64,000 nucleotides of DNA from Listeria sp. PSOL-1 (lineage in GTDB: Bacteria > Bacillota > Bacilli > Lactobacillales > Listeriaceae): assembly GCF_902806445.1 (NCBI RefSeq), contig NZ_LR760298.1, forward strand, positions 1,426,001 to 1,490,000, in the 5' to 3' direction. Shown here piece by piece: positions 8,039 to 15,828 of the stretch (positions are counted from its first letter, which is position 1; the number at the start of each line of letters is the position of its first letter). The notes below the pieces were generated by a model, which worked only from the letters and a program-made list of their open reading frames with translations, was not told where the DNA came from and searched no databases. Made by a program: the position numbers and the translations under genes.

Positions 8039-9073
8039 TTATGCTGGGGTATCTAGCAAAATCCAAGTCATTTCTGTTGTATAGGTTGCGTCTTTTGCTT
8101 TTTCTGCAGAAACGGGAACTGATAGAGAAATACTTTTTTCAGCAGCAGCTCCATTCCCAAATTTTTCGACCCATGTCCCCATACCTTGTTCTTTTTGAGC
8201 AACTAAAACATCTTGTGCAGCGCCTGGGATAACTTCTCCATCGCTTCCTTTACTACCTGGAACAAGCACGATTTTATCAGCAGCTGTTGGAGCTTCTGAG
8301 TTGTTATCAGAATTCGTTACAACATATGGATTACTTAAAGTTAGTTGCGCTCCCTTTAATTCTTTCTCGCCGTTACTGGTTGTTGCTGAAAATTGATTTC
8401 CTTGTTGCACTTGCAATCTCCAGCCACCATTTGTTCCACGCTTATCTGTTACTTGGATATAATTCGGACGTTTTACAACACTTCCATCTTTTAACTTTAA
8501 CTCATCTAATTCAGCGTAATATGTCTCACTTTTAGCTGAAATAATTTGTTCCCCGAAGTGAAAATTAGAAATGTAATTAATGCTAAGTGGACCATCTGGA
8601 CCGTCTGGATGATCAGGGTCTATTGGATCAACTGGATTATCAGGATCATCTGGGTCAACTGGATCAACTTTAGAATCATCTTGTTTAAAAGTAATATCTC
8701 CCTTTGTAGTTGATGTCCCTTGAATTAAGCTATCTACTATAATTTTTGTTGGAGAGCTTACAGATTTTCCAGGAGCTACTGCATATACATAGATCGAAGT
8801 ATTTGCCTTTAGCTTGTTTATAGCAAGTGAAAAATTACCTTTGGCATCCGAGTTACCCGTTGCAATAAGCTCGTTAGAAATTTCAAAGTTAACATTCACC
8901 TCACTGTTTGGTTCCGTTTTTCCTTCAATTTTAGTATCTGTATCATAGAGTGGATTTACTGTTGGTGCATTTGTTGCTGTTGCTGCAAAAATACTCGTTG
9001 GATCTAAAGAAATAAAAGTACATAATGTTAACCCCACAGTTAGAAAAATAATGAACATCTTTTTTAGTTTCAT
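8039..9073 (-). CDS. WxL-domain surface protein with Ig-like N-terminal domain
   Basis: 344 residues with a signal peptide (cut near IFAA). An N-terminal bacterial Ig-like domain (about 32-115) contains IEGKTEPNSEVNVNF. Next comes an acidic Pro/Asp linker made of DPDDPDNP-like steps, and then a WxL domain with WRL (GGWRLQVQQ) and WIL (EMTWILLDTPA). The linker is typical of wall-spanning spacers. It is the third gene of the operon and is most like the neighbouring 209-residue WxL protein in its anchor domain, which suggests duplication. Confidence 0.92.
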   Translation of the reverse strand: MKLKKMFIIFLTVGLTLCTFISLDPTSIFAATATNAPTVNPLYDTDTKIEGKTEPNSEVNVNFEISNELIATGNSDAKGNFSLAINKLKANTSIYVYAVAPGKSVSSPTKIIVDSLIQGTSTTKGDITFKQDDSKVDPVDPDDPDNPVDPIDPDHPDGPDGPLSINYISNFHFGEQIISAKSETYYAELDELKLKDGSVVKRPNYIQVTDKRGTNGGWRLQVQQGNQFSATTSNGEKELKGAQLTLSNPYVVTNSDNNSEAPTAADKIVLVPGSKGSDGEVIPGAAQDVLVAQKEQGMGTWVEKFGNGAAAEKSISLSVPVSAEKAKDATYTTEMTWILLDTPA

Positions 9074-9156
9074 TCTTACTTATCTCCTTTTTACTTGGAA
9101 TTTATTTTGTTACTGAAAACACCTGCTATGAAGAAATGAATGTTCTCCGCTCTCCC

Positions 9157-9495
9157 TCACCTCCTTTGTTGAAAGTTGCATTGCTTTATTTCATTTTTAT
9201 ATAAATAAAGTAATGTTAATAAAAGAAAAAAACCGATTAAACTTTCTATTTCTAATGTATTTTCTCCAGTTTGTGGTAATTTTTTAATTTTACTAGTTGA
9301 TTTTTTAGCTTTCTTGTTTTTTGAGTGCTTCGACTTATCTGGTGCTTTATGTTCTTTTTTATCTGGCACAGAATTTTGGTCAAATGTAATGATTGCCTGA
9401 CTATGACCACTTGTAGCCGCTAAACTATTGATTGGCACTTGTAAAATCATCATTAAGAAGAAAAAGAATAGACATCCTTGAATTTTTTTCATCAT
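9157..9495 (-). CDS. Small LPXTG wall protein (CscD-type)
   Basis: 112 residues: a signal peptide, a short lysine-rich stretch (KKEHKAPDKSKHSKNKK), then LPQTGE, a hydrophobic helix (SLIGFFLLLTLLYLY) and a charged tail. This is a complete sortase A signal, so the mature product is a very short peptide bound covalently to peptidoglycan. A small LPXTG protein beside WxL and DUF916 genes is the defining layout of csc gene clusters. The basic mature part could interact with acidic wall polymers or with the acidic linker of the adjacent WxL protein; this is inference. Confidence 0.9.
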   Translation of the reverse strand: MMKKIQGCLFFFFLMMILQVPINSLAATSGHSQAIITFDQNSVPDKKEHKAPDKSKHSKNKKAKKSTSKIKKLPQTGENTLEIESLIGFFLLLTLLYLYKNEIKQCNFQQRR

Positions 9496-9519
9496 TACTC
9501 ATCCTCCTTTTTTCATTGC

Positions 9520-10980
9520 TTACGCTGGAACATTTAGTAATGCAAACTCAATATTTGCTTGATATGCTCCAAGCTTTGCACTCCCAGGGCGTATTTTCAT
9601 GATTGGACCCGCGTTTTCCCCCCATTGAATATCATATAATTCTTTAGTAGAATTACCTATTCCTTCATAAATAACCGTTGTATCCTTTGTATTAATTAGC
9701 TGATCCGCGCTTCCTTTCTTTCTAAAAAATAAGGCATCATTTAAAGTTTCTCCTTTAGCATTCGTTAAAGGGGTAAGTAGCTGAGCTGTGATTCTCCAGT
9801 TTGAGCGTACTACTCGGGTATCTGAAATTGTCAGTTGCCAATTAGGATCTTTTCTTTTAGCTTCAACTAATTTGTTAGAAATCACACTATCTTCAAAACT
9901 CATTGTGGACGGGACAGACTTAAAATCTAAAAAGCCTGGATTAACAACTTCAACTTTAACTATTTTTTTAAGATCAGCTCTATCTGGGTGTTGATAAGCA
10001 ACTTCATATGTTCCTGGTGTAGAAGTATCAACATATCGTTCCACTAACATACTATTGTTATAATATATGGGGTCTCCATCATGATTAGTTGCTGACACAA
10101 AATTATCCACGGGGTTCCATACACTGTTTACGGGAATAACGGAGTCTTTAACATCGAGAGTCGCCATTGATTCTGCCCAAGTTACTACAACACGGACTTT
10201 AGAGTTATCTATCATTTGTAGCGCTTCAATAGGAGTATAACTTTTTTTCTCATCATTAATTCGCCATTTTCCAAAATAAGGCAGAGTATTTGGCGGTGTT
10301 GGAAGCATTGCTCCTGCTACGAGAGTTGAAGTCACGGGAAATTCTATTTTTGACAATGAATCACATCCTTCAAAAAAGCCACCCCAATTTTTGTCATTAT
10401 ACTTATTACTGGATAGAGAATTGTTAAATTTAACGCTTTTTAAACTTGTACATCCTTTAAACATATTTCTTGCTTTACGAGGCTTTATTATGGGTAATTC
10501 GATTTCTTTTAAACTACTACACCCTTCAAACATTGAATCGAAATCCTCCGAATAGACAATATTAAGGTCGGTAGGAAATTTAACACGTTCTAAATTTGAA
10601 CAATTCTTGAAATAATTATTAAAGCTGTACCACGAATTGATAAGTGATCCTACAACAAATTTGTCATCAAAAACGACTGTTTTTATTTGTTGACTCATTT
10701 TTGACCAATAGGGTACAGGATCATTATTTCCTCGTGAAAAAGCCATACCTGAAATGTATAAAAGCCCTTCAGAATCTAATGTCCACTTTCCAGCATCCAA
10801 GTCGTATCCTCCTTGGTTTGCATTTAATCCTCCCTTTGCAATGATTTTAGCTGCTTTAACCTGAGGTGAGTCTTCATTACTTTCCTTATCATCTGCTGCG
10901 CTATCTAGTGGGAAAGATACTAGCGCTGTCCAAAAAAGAAAAACAGAGATAACAGCAAACAATATTTTTCTTACAAACAT
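9520..10980 (-). CDS. WxL-like surface protein with BspA-type leucine-rich repeats
   Basis: 486 residues with a signal peptide. BspA/LRR_5-type repeats occupy about 110-225; each has the form F.GCSSLKEIELP, as in CSNLERVKFP, CTSLKSVKFN and CDSLSKIEFP. An Ig-like domain follows (about 270-345), then a C-terminal WxL-like region. The first motif is WRI rather than WxL and the second is FAL rather than WxL (EFALLNVPA), so the anchor is degenerate. It is the first gene of the operon and probably the ligand-binding subunit of the assumed surface complex. A TCCT-rich complement 5' of the ATG gives a good ribosome site. Confidence 0.85.
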   Translation of the reverse strand: MFVRKILFAVISVFLFWTALVSFPLDSAADDKESNEDSPQVKAAKIIAKGGLNANQGGYDLDAGKWTLDSEGLLYISGMAFSRGNNDPVPYWSKMSQQIKTVVFDDKFVVGSLINSWYSFNNYFKNCSNLERVKFPTDLNIVYSEDFDSMFEGCSSLKEIELPIIKPRKARNMFKGCTSLKSVKFNNSLSSNKYNDKNWGGFFEGCDSLSKIEFPVTSTLVAGAMLPTPPNTLPYFGKWRINDEKKSYTPIEALQMIDNSKVRVVVTWAESMATLDVKDSVIPVNSVWNPVDNFVSATNHDGDPIYYNNSMLVERYVDTSTPGTYEVAYQHPDRADLKKIVKVEVVNPGFLDFKSVPSTMSFEDSVISNKLVEAKRKDPNWQLTISDTRVVRSNWRITAQLLTPLTNAKGETLNDALFFRKKGSADQLINTKDTTVIYEGIGNSTKELYDIQWGENAGPIMKIRPGSAKLGAYQANIEFALLNVPA

Positions 10981-11144
10981 TTTTATCCTCCTTGCTGGTT
11001 AACTATTTATAAATTTTTCACCATTTATTAGAAACTAATCTTGCTGTAATAATTACCTACAATGAAAAATTTATTTTCTATAAATAAAGCTTTCTCATCT
11101 ACTTCAAAATTGATAAAAAAGCCATACTAGATGGAATATTCTAA

Positions 11145-11861
11145 CTAATAACGAACTTCAAATAGATCCTCAAGTTTTCGTGTATTAATAGCAAGTTCAC
11201 CATTACTGGTGTACTTTAAAACATCCATACTAAGAAGTTCGTTTGACACTAAATTAAAAAAGTAAAGGTCTACTCCGCTATATTCAGCTAATAATTTTGC
11301 TGTAACTTCATAAGGAAGGAGGACATGATCCCCATCCACAAAACCTAATGATTCTCCTAAGTAGTATAAAGAATGCAATACTTTTTTCCGTCTAGTATAA
11401 TGAGTAAGAGAAATCATCCTACTATGTAGTTTGCATATTTTCTTACTTGTATATTGTATTAGCAATTCTGAAAATTAAGGTCTTATTGATAAGTAATTTA
11501 AAAAATATTCTTTATCAATAAAAATAATCTCACTATATGTCTTCGTAGTTACTTTATAATTGCCATTTAATGAATCTCCAAATAATCTTCCAAGACCTAG
11601 AAATTCTTGCTCCCCCAAAATTTCTAGCACAACTCTTTTTTTACTGAGATCCGCTTCACTAACTACGCAAAGGCCTTGCTTCAAAAAAACGACATATTTA
11701 GTAACACTAAAATCAGCATATACATCTTGATTTTTAGTAAAACATTTTAAAAAAAATTGATGTCTCTTTACTTTATTCATCTCTAACTCAAGTAACATCG
11801 CGGAAAATTGCTCGTTTGAACTTAAAATATTGCTTGTTTTATAAACTACTTTAGATTCCAT
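11145..11861 (-). pseudogene. Crp/Fnr-family (PrfA-like) regulator broken by an in-frame stop
   Basis: A close paralogue of the regulator at 1931-2650. The reading frame is intact except for one TAA at 11475-11477, between LSIRP and FSELLIQY, where the paralogue has serine. A TCA-to-TAA change would explain it. The N-terminal part keeps the whole beta roll but has no DNA-binding domain. The C-terminal part keeps the dimer helix and HTH but has only a TTG (about 11465) as possible restart. The gene is therefore either inactive or makes a truncated sensor. The ATG at 11861 follows GAGAGG and matches the paralogue's N-terminus. Confidence 0.85.
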
Positions 11862-11939
11862 TATTGTTTCATCCTCTCTTTCTTTAAACAATAATAACGC
11901 AAAAAAAAAAATGTTTTCTCTGAAGTTTTAACAATTTTT

Positions 11940-11967
11940 ACCATAAAATGTTTCATTTTATTGACAA
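11940..11967 (-). promoter_or_regulatory. Promoter with palindrome between -35 and -10
   Basis: On the minus strand, TTGTCA (11962-11967) and TATGGT (11940-11945) are 16 bases apart. ATAAAATG-TTT-CATTTTAT, a perfect 8-3-8 inverted repeat (11943-11961), fills the spacer. A dimeric regulator bound there would block the promoter, so autoregulation by the Crp-like protein or its intact paralogue is likely. Confidence 0.55.
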
Positions 11968-12470
11968 TAATCAATTTCTTCTATGCCGTTAAAAATCCCA
12001 TAATAGCTTAATTATCAAGAAATATGTCAATTAAATCCATAAAATGTATTTTTTTTCTTCTATAAAAACGTGACTTTTTCCCTTTTTTATTGGTTTATTG
12101 ACAAATTTTATACACTTTATTAAGGTTAGACATCGCTAGCTAAATAAGTAAATTTTCATACAATAAGAATAATCAATAACTTTAGCACATAATGGATTAG
12201 AACTAGCCAGTGCTATATCTGAGAACATTTTAGATGGAGTTTCCATGCGTTATGTCACAATTTTTATCTTGCAAATCGACAACTCGGATTACTTTTTGCG
12301 AGTATCCCTGCCATTTACGCCCAAGACATGCTATAAAGAATACGTTACTTGATAGTCAGTATAATATGTGAAAAGTTAGCATTTTCAGTTCTATCTTTTC
12401 TTATGCTTTAAATTTCCAATAAAATGCGTTATACTCACTTTATAAGACAGTATGATAAGGAGACTGAAAT
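11968..12470. other. Gene-poor stretch before the sensor kinase
   Basis: No convincing gene. A plus-strand frame at 12182-12352 is open for 56 codons but lacks a start codon with a ribosome site and resembles nothing I recognise. TATAAT occurs at 12360-12365 and TATACT at 12430-12435, both without a convincing -35. Confidence 0.4.
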
Positions 12471-12560
12471 ATGAATATTTATAGCTTATTTCACCAACCA
12501 AAGGGAAAAAAACGTTTTATAAGTGATCGAATGGAGCAATTTAACAATGGATTCATTTGA
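12471..12560 (+). CDS. Small ORF (29 residues) overlapping the kinase start
   Basis: An ATG follows a strong AAGGAG at 8-base spacing and opens a 29-codon frame beginning MNIYSLFHQPKGKKRFISD and ending in TGA at 12560. The kinase frame begins inside it (GTG at 12523 or ATG at 12547) with no strong ribosome site of its own. The small ORF therefore either couples translation to the kinase or encodes a short basic peptide. It has no double-glycine leader and no AgrD-type cysteine. I do not recognise the peptide. Confidence 0.5.
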   Translation: MNIYSLFHQPKGKKRFISDRMEQFNNGFI

Positions 12561-13803
12561 TGGAATTTTCTTTTCATCAGCTTTATTTATCAATATGTTC
12601 ATATTATCTCTTTTTCTATTTAAAAAAATTAGGCTTCATAAACTTTATTTTATGTTGCTTGTTCTTTTATATGGCTGTAGTCTTTTTCTATACTCATTTA
12701 ATTCATTAATATACTTGCTTTATTTTATTATCCTATTTTGCTTTCTTTTTGAACGCACTAATAATTATTTTATTAATTTTTTAATCGTCATCGTTTCATT
12801 TAATATGGTCAGTATTTCAAACTTTATCGGATTTGACTTATTAAGGTTTTTATTTAATATAAATGGTTTTGAAAGTGCTATTATTGTGCTTATTCTCTTT
12901 GTTATCGTTATTTTAATTATTCAATTATTAAATAGGAAATACCATATTTTAGAGCAGCTTTTTATGTATACAAGAAAACATACCATCGTCGCTATTTTAT
13001 ACACGACCTTCTTTATTCTTTTTTCAATCATCCATTTTGTTGGCCAAGATTTTTACCAGCCTCTTTATATTTTTACTTCTTTAAGTTTAATTTTTTACCA
13101 ACTCTTTGGAATTACATGTATTATTGCGATCATGTTTAATATCAAACGAGAGAATATGGTGATTTATTATATTCAAAAATACACGGAACAAAAACAATCT
13201 TATAAAGAAATTGAAGAATTTAAACATGATTACTTAAATCTATTACTATCATTAAAATATTTAGTTGAAATAAAAGATTGGGAAAATAGTCTAGCTTTTT
13301 TGAATGATTTAGAAAAACGCTCGTCCAATTTCATTCATAGTAGTCTAAGTAAGCAATTAGAATTTATTTCATCACCTATTATTAGAGGTGTATTCACTAG
13401 TTTTATATCTAAAGCGCAAGGAGCAAATTTGGAGGTACAAGTTTCCTTAACTCAGCCTATTCAAGTACCTACCGACTCCACATTTGATATCGCACGCGTG
13501 TTAACAATTATTTTAAATAATAGTATTGAGCATTATGATAATGGTTCTACTTCAAGTGCTCCTATTATTGTTAAAATCGAAACAAATAATGAAGGGATTG
13601 CTTTTCATATTAGCAATCCAATAAATACAGATATCGACCTAACTAAAATATTCCAGCGAAAGCAGTCTCGTAAAAAAGATGGCGGGCTAGGCCTGTTTAA
13701 TCTCAAGAAAATATGTAACTCTTATGAAAATATTCATTACCATATCGATGTTAACAAAATAGACTCACGATTTATTTTTTCATTGAGCATTACTAAAAAA
13801 TAA
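12523..13803 (+). CDS. AgrC-like sensor histidine kinase (HPK10/GHKL), orphan
   Basis: About 426 residues. Six or seven hydrophobic helices fill residues 12-210. The phosphoacceptor histidine is H235 in EEFKHDYLNLL, which is the HPK10 pattern of AgrC and ComD. The ATPase domain has an N-box, LNNSIEH (331-337), and a G-box, GGLGLFNL (387-394). HPK10 kinases usually respond to secreted peptides and pair with LytTR response regulators. Neither a response regulator nor an AgrB/AgrD gene is adjacent, so partner and signal are unknown. The start is GTG at 12523 or, more naturally for the first membrane helix, ATG at 12547. Position among secreted-protein genes suggests that it may control them. Confidence 0.87.
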   Translation: MIEWSNLTMDSFDGIFFSSALFINMFILSLFLFKKIRLHKLYFMLLVLLYGCSLFLYSFNSLIYLLYFIILFCFLFERTNNYFINFLIVIVSFNMVSISNFIGFDLLRFLFNINGFESAIIVLILFVIVILIIQLLNRKYHILEQLFMYTRKHTIVAILYTTFFILFSIIHFVGQDFYQPLYIFTSLSLIFYQLFGITCIIAIMFNIKRENMVIYYIQKYTEQKQSYKEIEEFKHDYLNLLLSLKYLVEIKDWENSLAFLNDLEKRSSNFIHSSLSKQLEFISSPIIRGVFTSFISKAQGANLEVQVSLTQPIQVPTDSTFDIARVLTIILNNSIEHYDNGSTSSAPIIVKIETNNEGIAFHISNPINTDIDLTKIFQRKQSRKKDGGLGLFNLKKICNSYENIHYHIDVNKIDSRFIFSLSITKK

Positions 13804-13828
13804 CTAAACGCGGCTAAGACATCATGCG

Positions 13829-13946
13829 ATAAATCGAGCAAAGTGAAGAGGTTTGCTAGAAACCGGAAAGTGGAGCGTACGGGCTGTACGTTAGAACCGG
13901 AAATCTGGTAAACCTCTTCAATTGCAAGCGCTTGTCGCCGATTTAT
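13829..13946. repeat. Nested intergenic palindrome (element 1)
   Basis: Outer arms ATAAATCG/CGATTTAT (13829-13836, 13939-13946) enclose GAAGAGGTTT/AAACCTCTTC (13845-13854, 13910-13919), which enclose CGTAC-GGGCT-GTACG. It sits between convergent genes. Related elements occur at 35130-35221 and 35707-35825. It may also act as a bidirectional terminator. Confidence 0.65.
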
Positions 13947-13996
13947 TCTTTTATGTTTCGCTTCTTAGATGGACCTTGGTTTTGAATTGGTTCCAT

Positions 13997-15487
13997 TTAA
14001 CTTCGAACAATTTCAAATACTTGAGCTGCAACCTGAGGCGAATTTGCTCCATGGTATTCGTTCATTTTAATATGGGTTCCTTGCACTGGATAATAATTAT
14101 CAACATCTAACACCCAGTCGAGATTGGAATAATTACGAATCACATAAAGCTCATCTTTTGTTTGCTCTATTTTCCAATAGGATGTAGTATCGTTTTCATT
14201 AGGAGCGCATACTACACGTTTAGAGCCTCCTTGCTTGTCCCATGTTAAGACTTCATTTGTTCCATTATTTGTGAAAATTTGGTAAGCGTCTTTTTTCGAA
14301 TGATATTTAAATGTCCACCTTTGATTTCCACCACCATGATTTTTCCATATTAATACTTGTCGATTGGTTTTATTTTCAACATCTATCACTTTTGAACGGT
14401 CATGAGAAACTTTTATTTGGTATTCGCCATCAATCAGTTCCTTTTGAGCTGTAAAGTTATTATTTAAGCCGATAATCGTATTTATAAGAGATTCTCCAGG
14501 AAAATCTGCAACAACAATCCCCGTACGTTGAAGTTTATCTTTTTTGATAAAGTCATTCGTTAATATATTCGTCCCCTCAAAGGCGATTGAAGCAACTGAT
14601 CCAACCCAATTTACTCTTGGGAAATCCGGATATGCTCCGGCCCAACCAGGAACTGTCAGCCCAGTTAATAAGCGTGGTGCACCGGTTCCTGGGCTACTAT
14701 GGCCGCTAGCTACAAAATAAGGGAACGAGCCTCCTGAACCTGAAAGATAATTAATAAATATTGAATTTCTACTTGAAGTATCGGCTTTAACTAATTGATT
14801 TTTGACGCTTAACCATTTGCTATATAAATCCCAATTTGTACTTAAACTATATTTATCTTGAATATCAAAATCATATGGATATTCAAGTCCCGGGGCAACT
14901 GATTGTCTAAAATCTTTAAACAAAACAAATTTACCTCTAGTGGTTTTTAATCGTGGATTGCTACTATTTCCTTTATACAAATATTTATTAAATTCAGTCT
15001 TGTTTAGGTAGTTCATTAATATTCTATTTAATTCAGCATTATCTACGCTGCTATATTCTTGTTTTAATCGCATATAAATGGTTTCACCTGGATGTTCTCT
15101 TAAAAACTGTATGCATGTATTTAACACATCATCAAAATTTTTATGCAGATAAATAGGACCATGATGAATAGAAAAGGCATTATCATATGCCCTAACTCTA
15201 ATATCAATAAAACGTATCCCTTTTGCTAGCTGTGATTGAAGGGTTAATCCTTGTGTTTGGGCAATATCCCCCCCATATCCAATAGACATTGTATCATGTG
15301 TCCCTGGAATAGAGATGTCAGAAAGTCTTTTCTCCTCATCTATTTGTGACATCCAATCCGTATTATTAAACCTAAATTCATCTGCACTTCTTAAATACGC
15401 TCGGTTATAATGTGCTGAAGCCGATGTAGGAACTAGTAACAGTGCGCACACTACACATAACAACAAAGAAATTATTTTATTTTTCAA
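13997..15487 (-). CDS. Secreted phosphatidylinositol-specific phospholipase C with ricin-type lectin domain
   Basis: 496 residues. A signal peptide ends near TSASA. A PI-PLC X domain fills about 45-350, with the two catalytic histidines visible in IPGTHDTMS and SIHHGPIYL, the active-site IDIR, and the C-terminal TGIVVADFPG block. It cleaves PI or GPI anchors into diacylglycerol and cyclic inositol phosphate outside the cell. A C-terminal beta-trefoil (about 360-496) has QxW-type motifs (NQRWTF, SYWKIEQ). Bacillus and Listeria PI-PLCs normally lack such a domain; it closely resembles the lectin modules of the adjacent chitinase remnant. The start is TTG after AAGGGA. PI-PLC can act on host membranes, but substrate preference cannot be read here. 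Confidence 0.92.
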   Translation of the reverse strand: MKNKIISLLLCVVCALLLVPTSASAHYNRAYLRSADEFRFNNTDWMSQIDEEKRLSDISIPGTHDTMSIGYGGDIAQTQGLTLQSQLAKGIRFIDIRVRAYDNAFSIHHGPIYLHKNFDDVLNTCIQFLREHPGETIYMRLKQEYSSVDNAELNRILMNYLNKTEFNKYLYKGNSSNPRLKTTRGKFVLFKDFRQSVAPGLEYPYDFDIQDKYSLSTNWDLYSKWLSVKNQLVKADTSSRNSIFINYLSGSGGSFPYFVASGHSSPGTGAPRLLTGLTVPGWAGAYPDFPRVNWVGSVASIAFEGTNILTNDFIKKDKLQRTGIVVADFPGESLINTIIGLNNNFTAQKELIDGEYQIKVSHDRSKVIDVENKTNRQVLIWKNHGGGNQRWTFKYHSKKDAYQIFTNNGTNEVLTWDKQGGSKRVVCAPNENDTTSYWKIEQTKDELYVIRNYSNLDWVLDVDNYYPVQGTHIKMNEYHGANSPQVAAQVFEIVRS

Positions 15488-15664
15488 TCTATTCTATCCC
15501 TTCTTTTATAAAATATCGCACGCTCCATATATCATGGTAACATTATGAGAATAACAATTCAAATAATTCAAAAAACATTGATAGTGATGCAACAGCGGAA
15601 TCCTATTTTTTCAACATCATTTCTCTTCTTTAACTAACATTTATGTTAATTATAAACAAAAAGA

Positions 15665-15697
15665 CTGTAAACAAAGTTTTCCTTACTTTGTTTACAG
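15665..15697 (-). terminator. Terminator of the FN3/lectin gene
   Basis: CTGTAAACAAAG pairs with CTTTGTTTACAG, followed on the minus strand by CTTTTTGTTT. Just beyond it, 15791-15804 holds a perfect palindrome, ACGAATGCATTCGT, of unknown role. The remainder of 15488-15828 should hold the PI-PLC promoter; no gene is seen. Confidence 0.75.
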
Positions 15698-15828
15698 CCC
15701 GAAAAGATCTAAAATAGAACTTTTTTCGCAATACTTCGCATTTCTTGCAAGCAAAACTTAGACGCTATACAAAGTTTAGGCCTTATTCTAACGAATGCAT
15801 TCGTATCTGTATAAAATAAATTCACCGA

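Noticed and set aside
10981-11144. PrfA boxes before the surface-protein genes and PI-PLC
   Set aside because: No TTAACA-N2-TGTTAA-like sequence was found in the leaders I read, so control by a classical PrfA is not supported.
12182-12352. A 56-codon open frame upstream of the kinase
   Set aside because: No start codon with ribosome site, no recognisable motif, and the length is expected by chance in this composition.
12471-12560. Small ORF considered as AgrD or ComC
   Set aside because: No cysteine for a thiolactone ring, no double-glycine leader, and no AgrB or export gene nearby.
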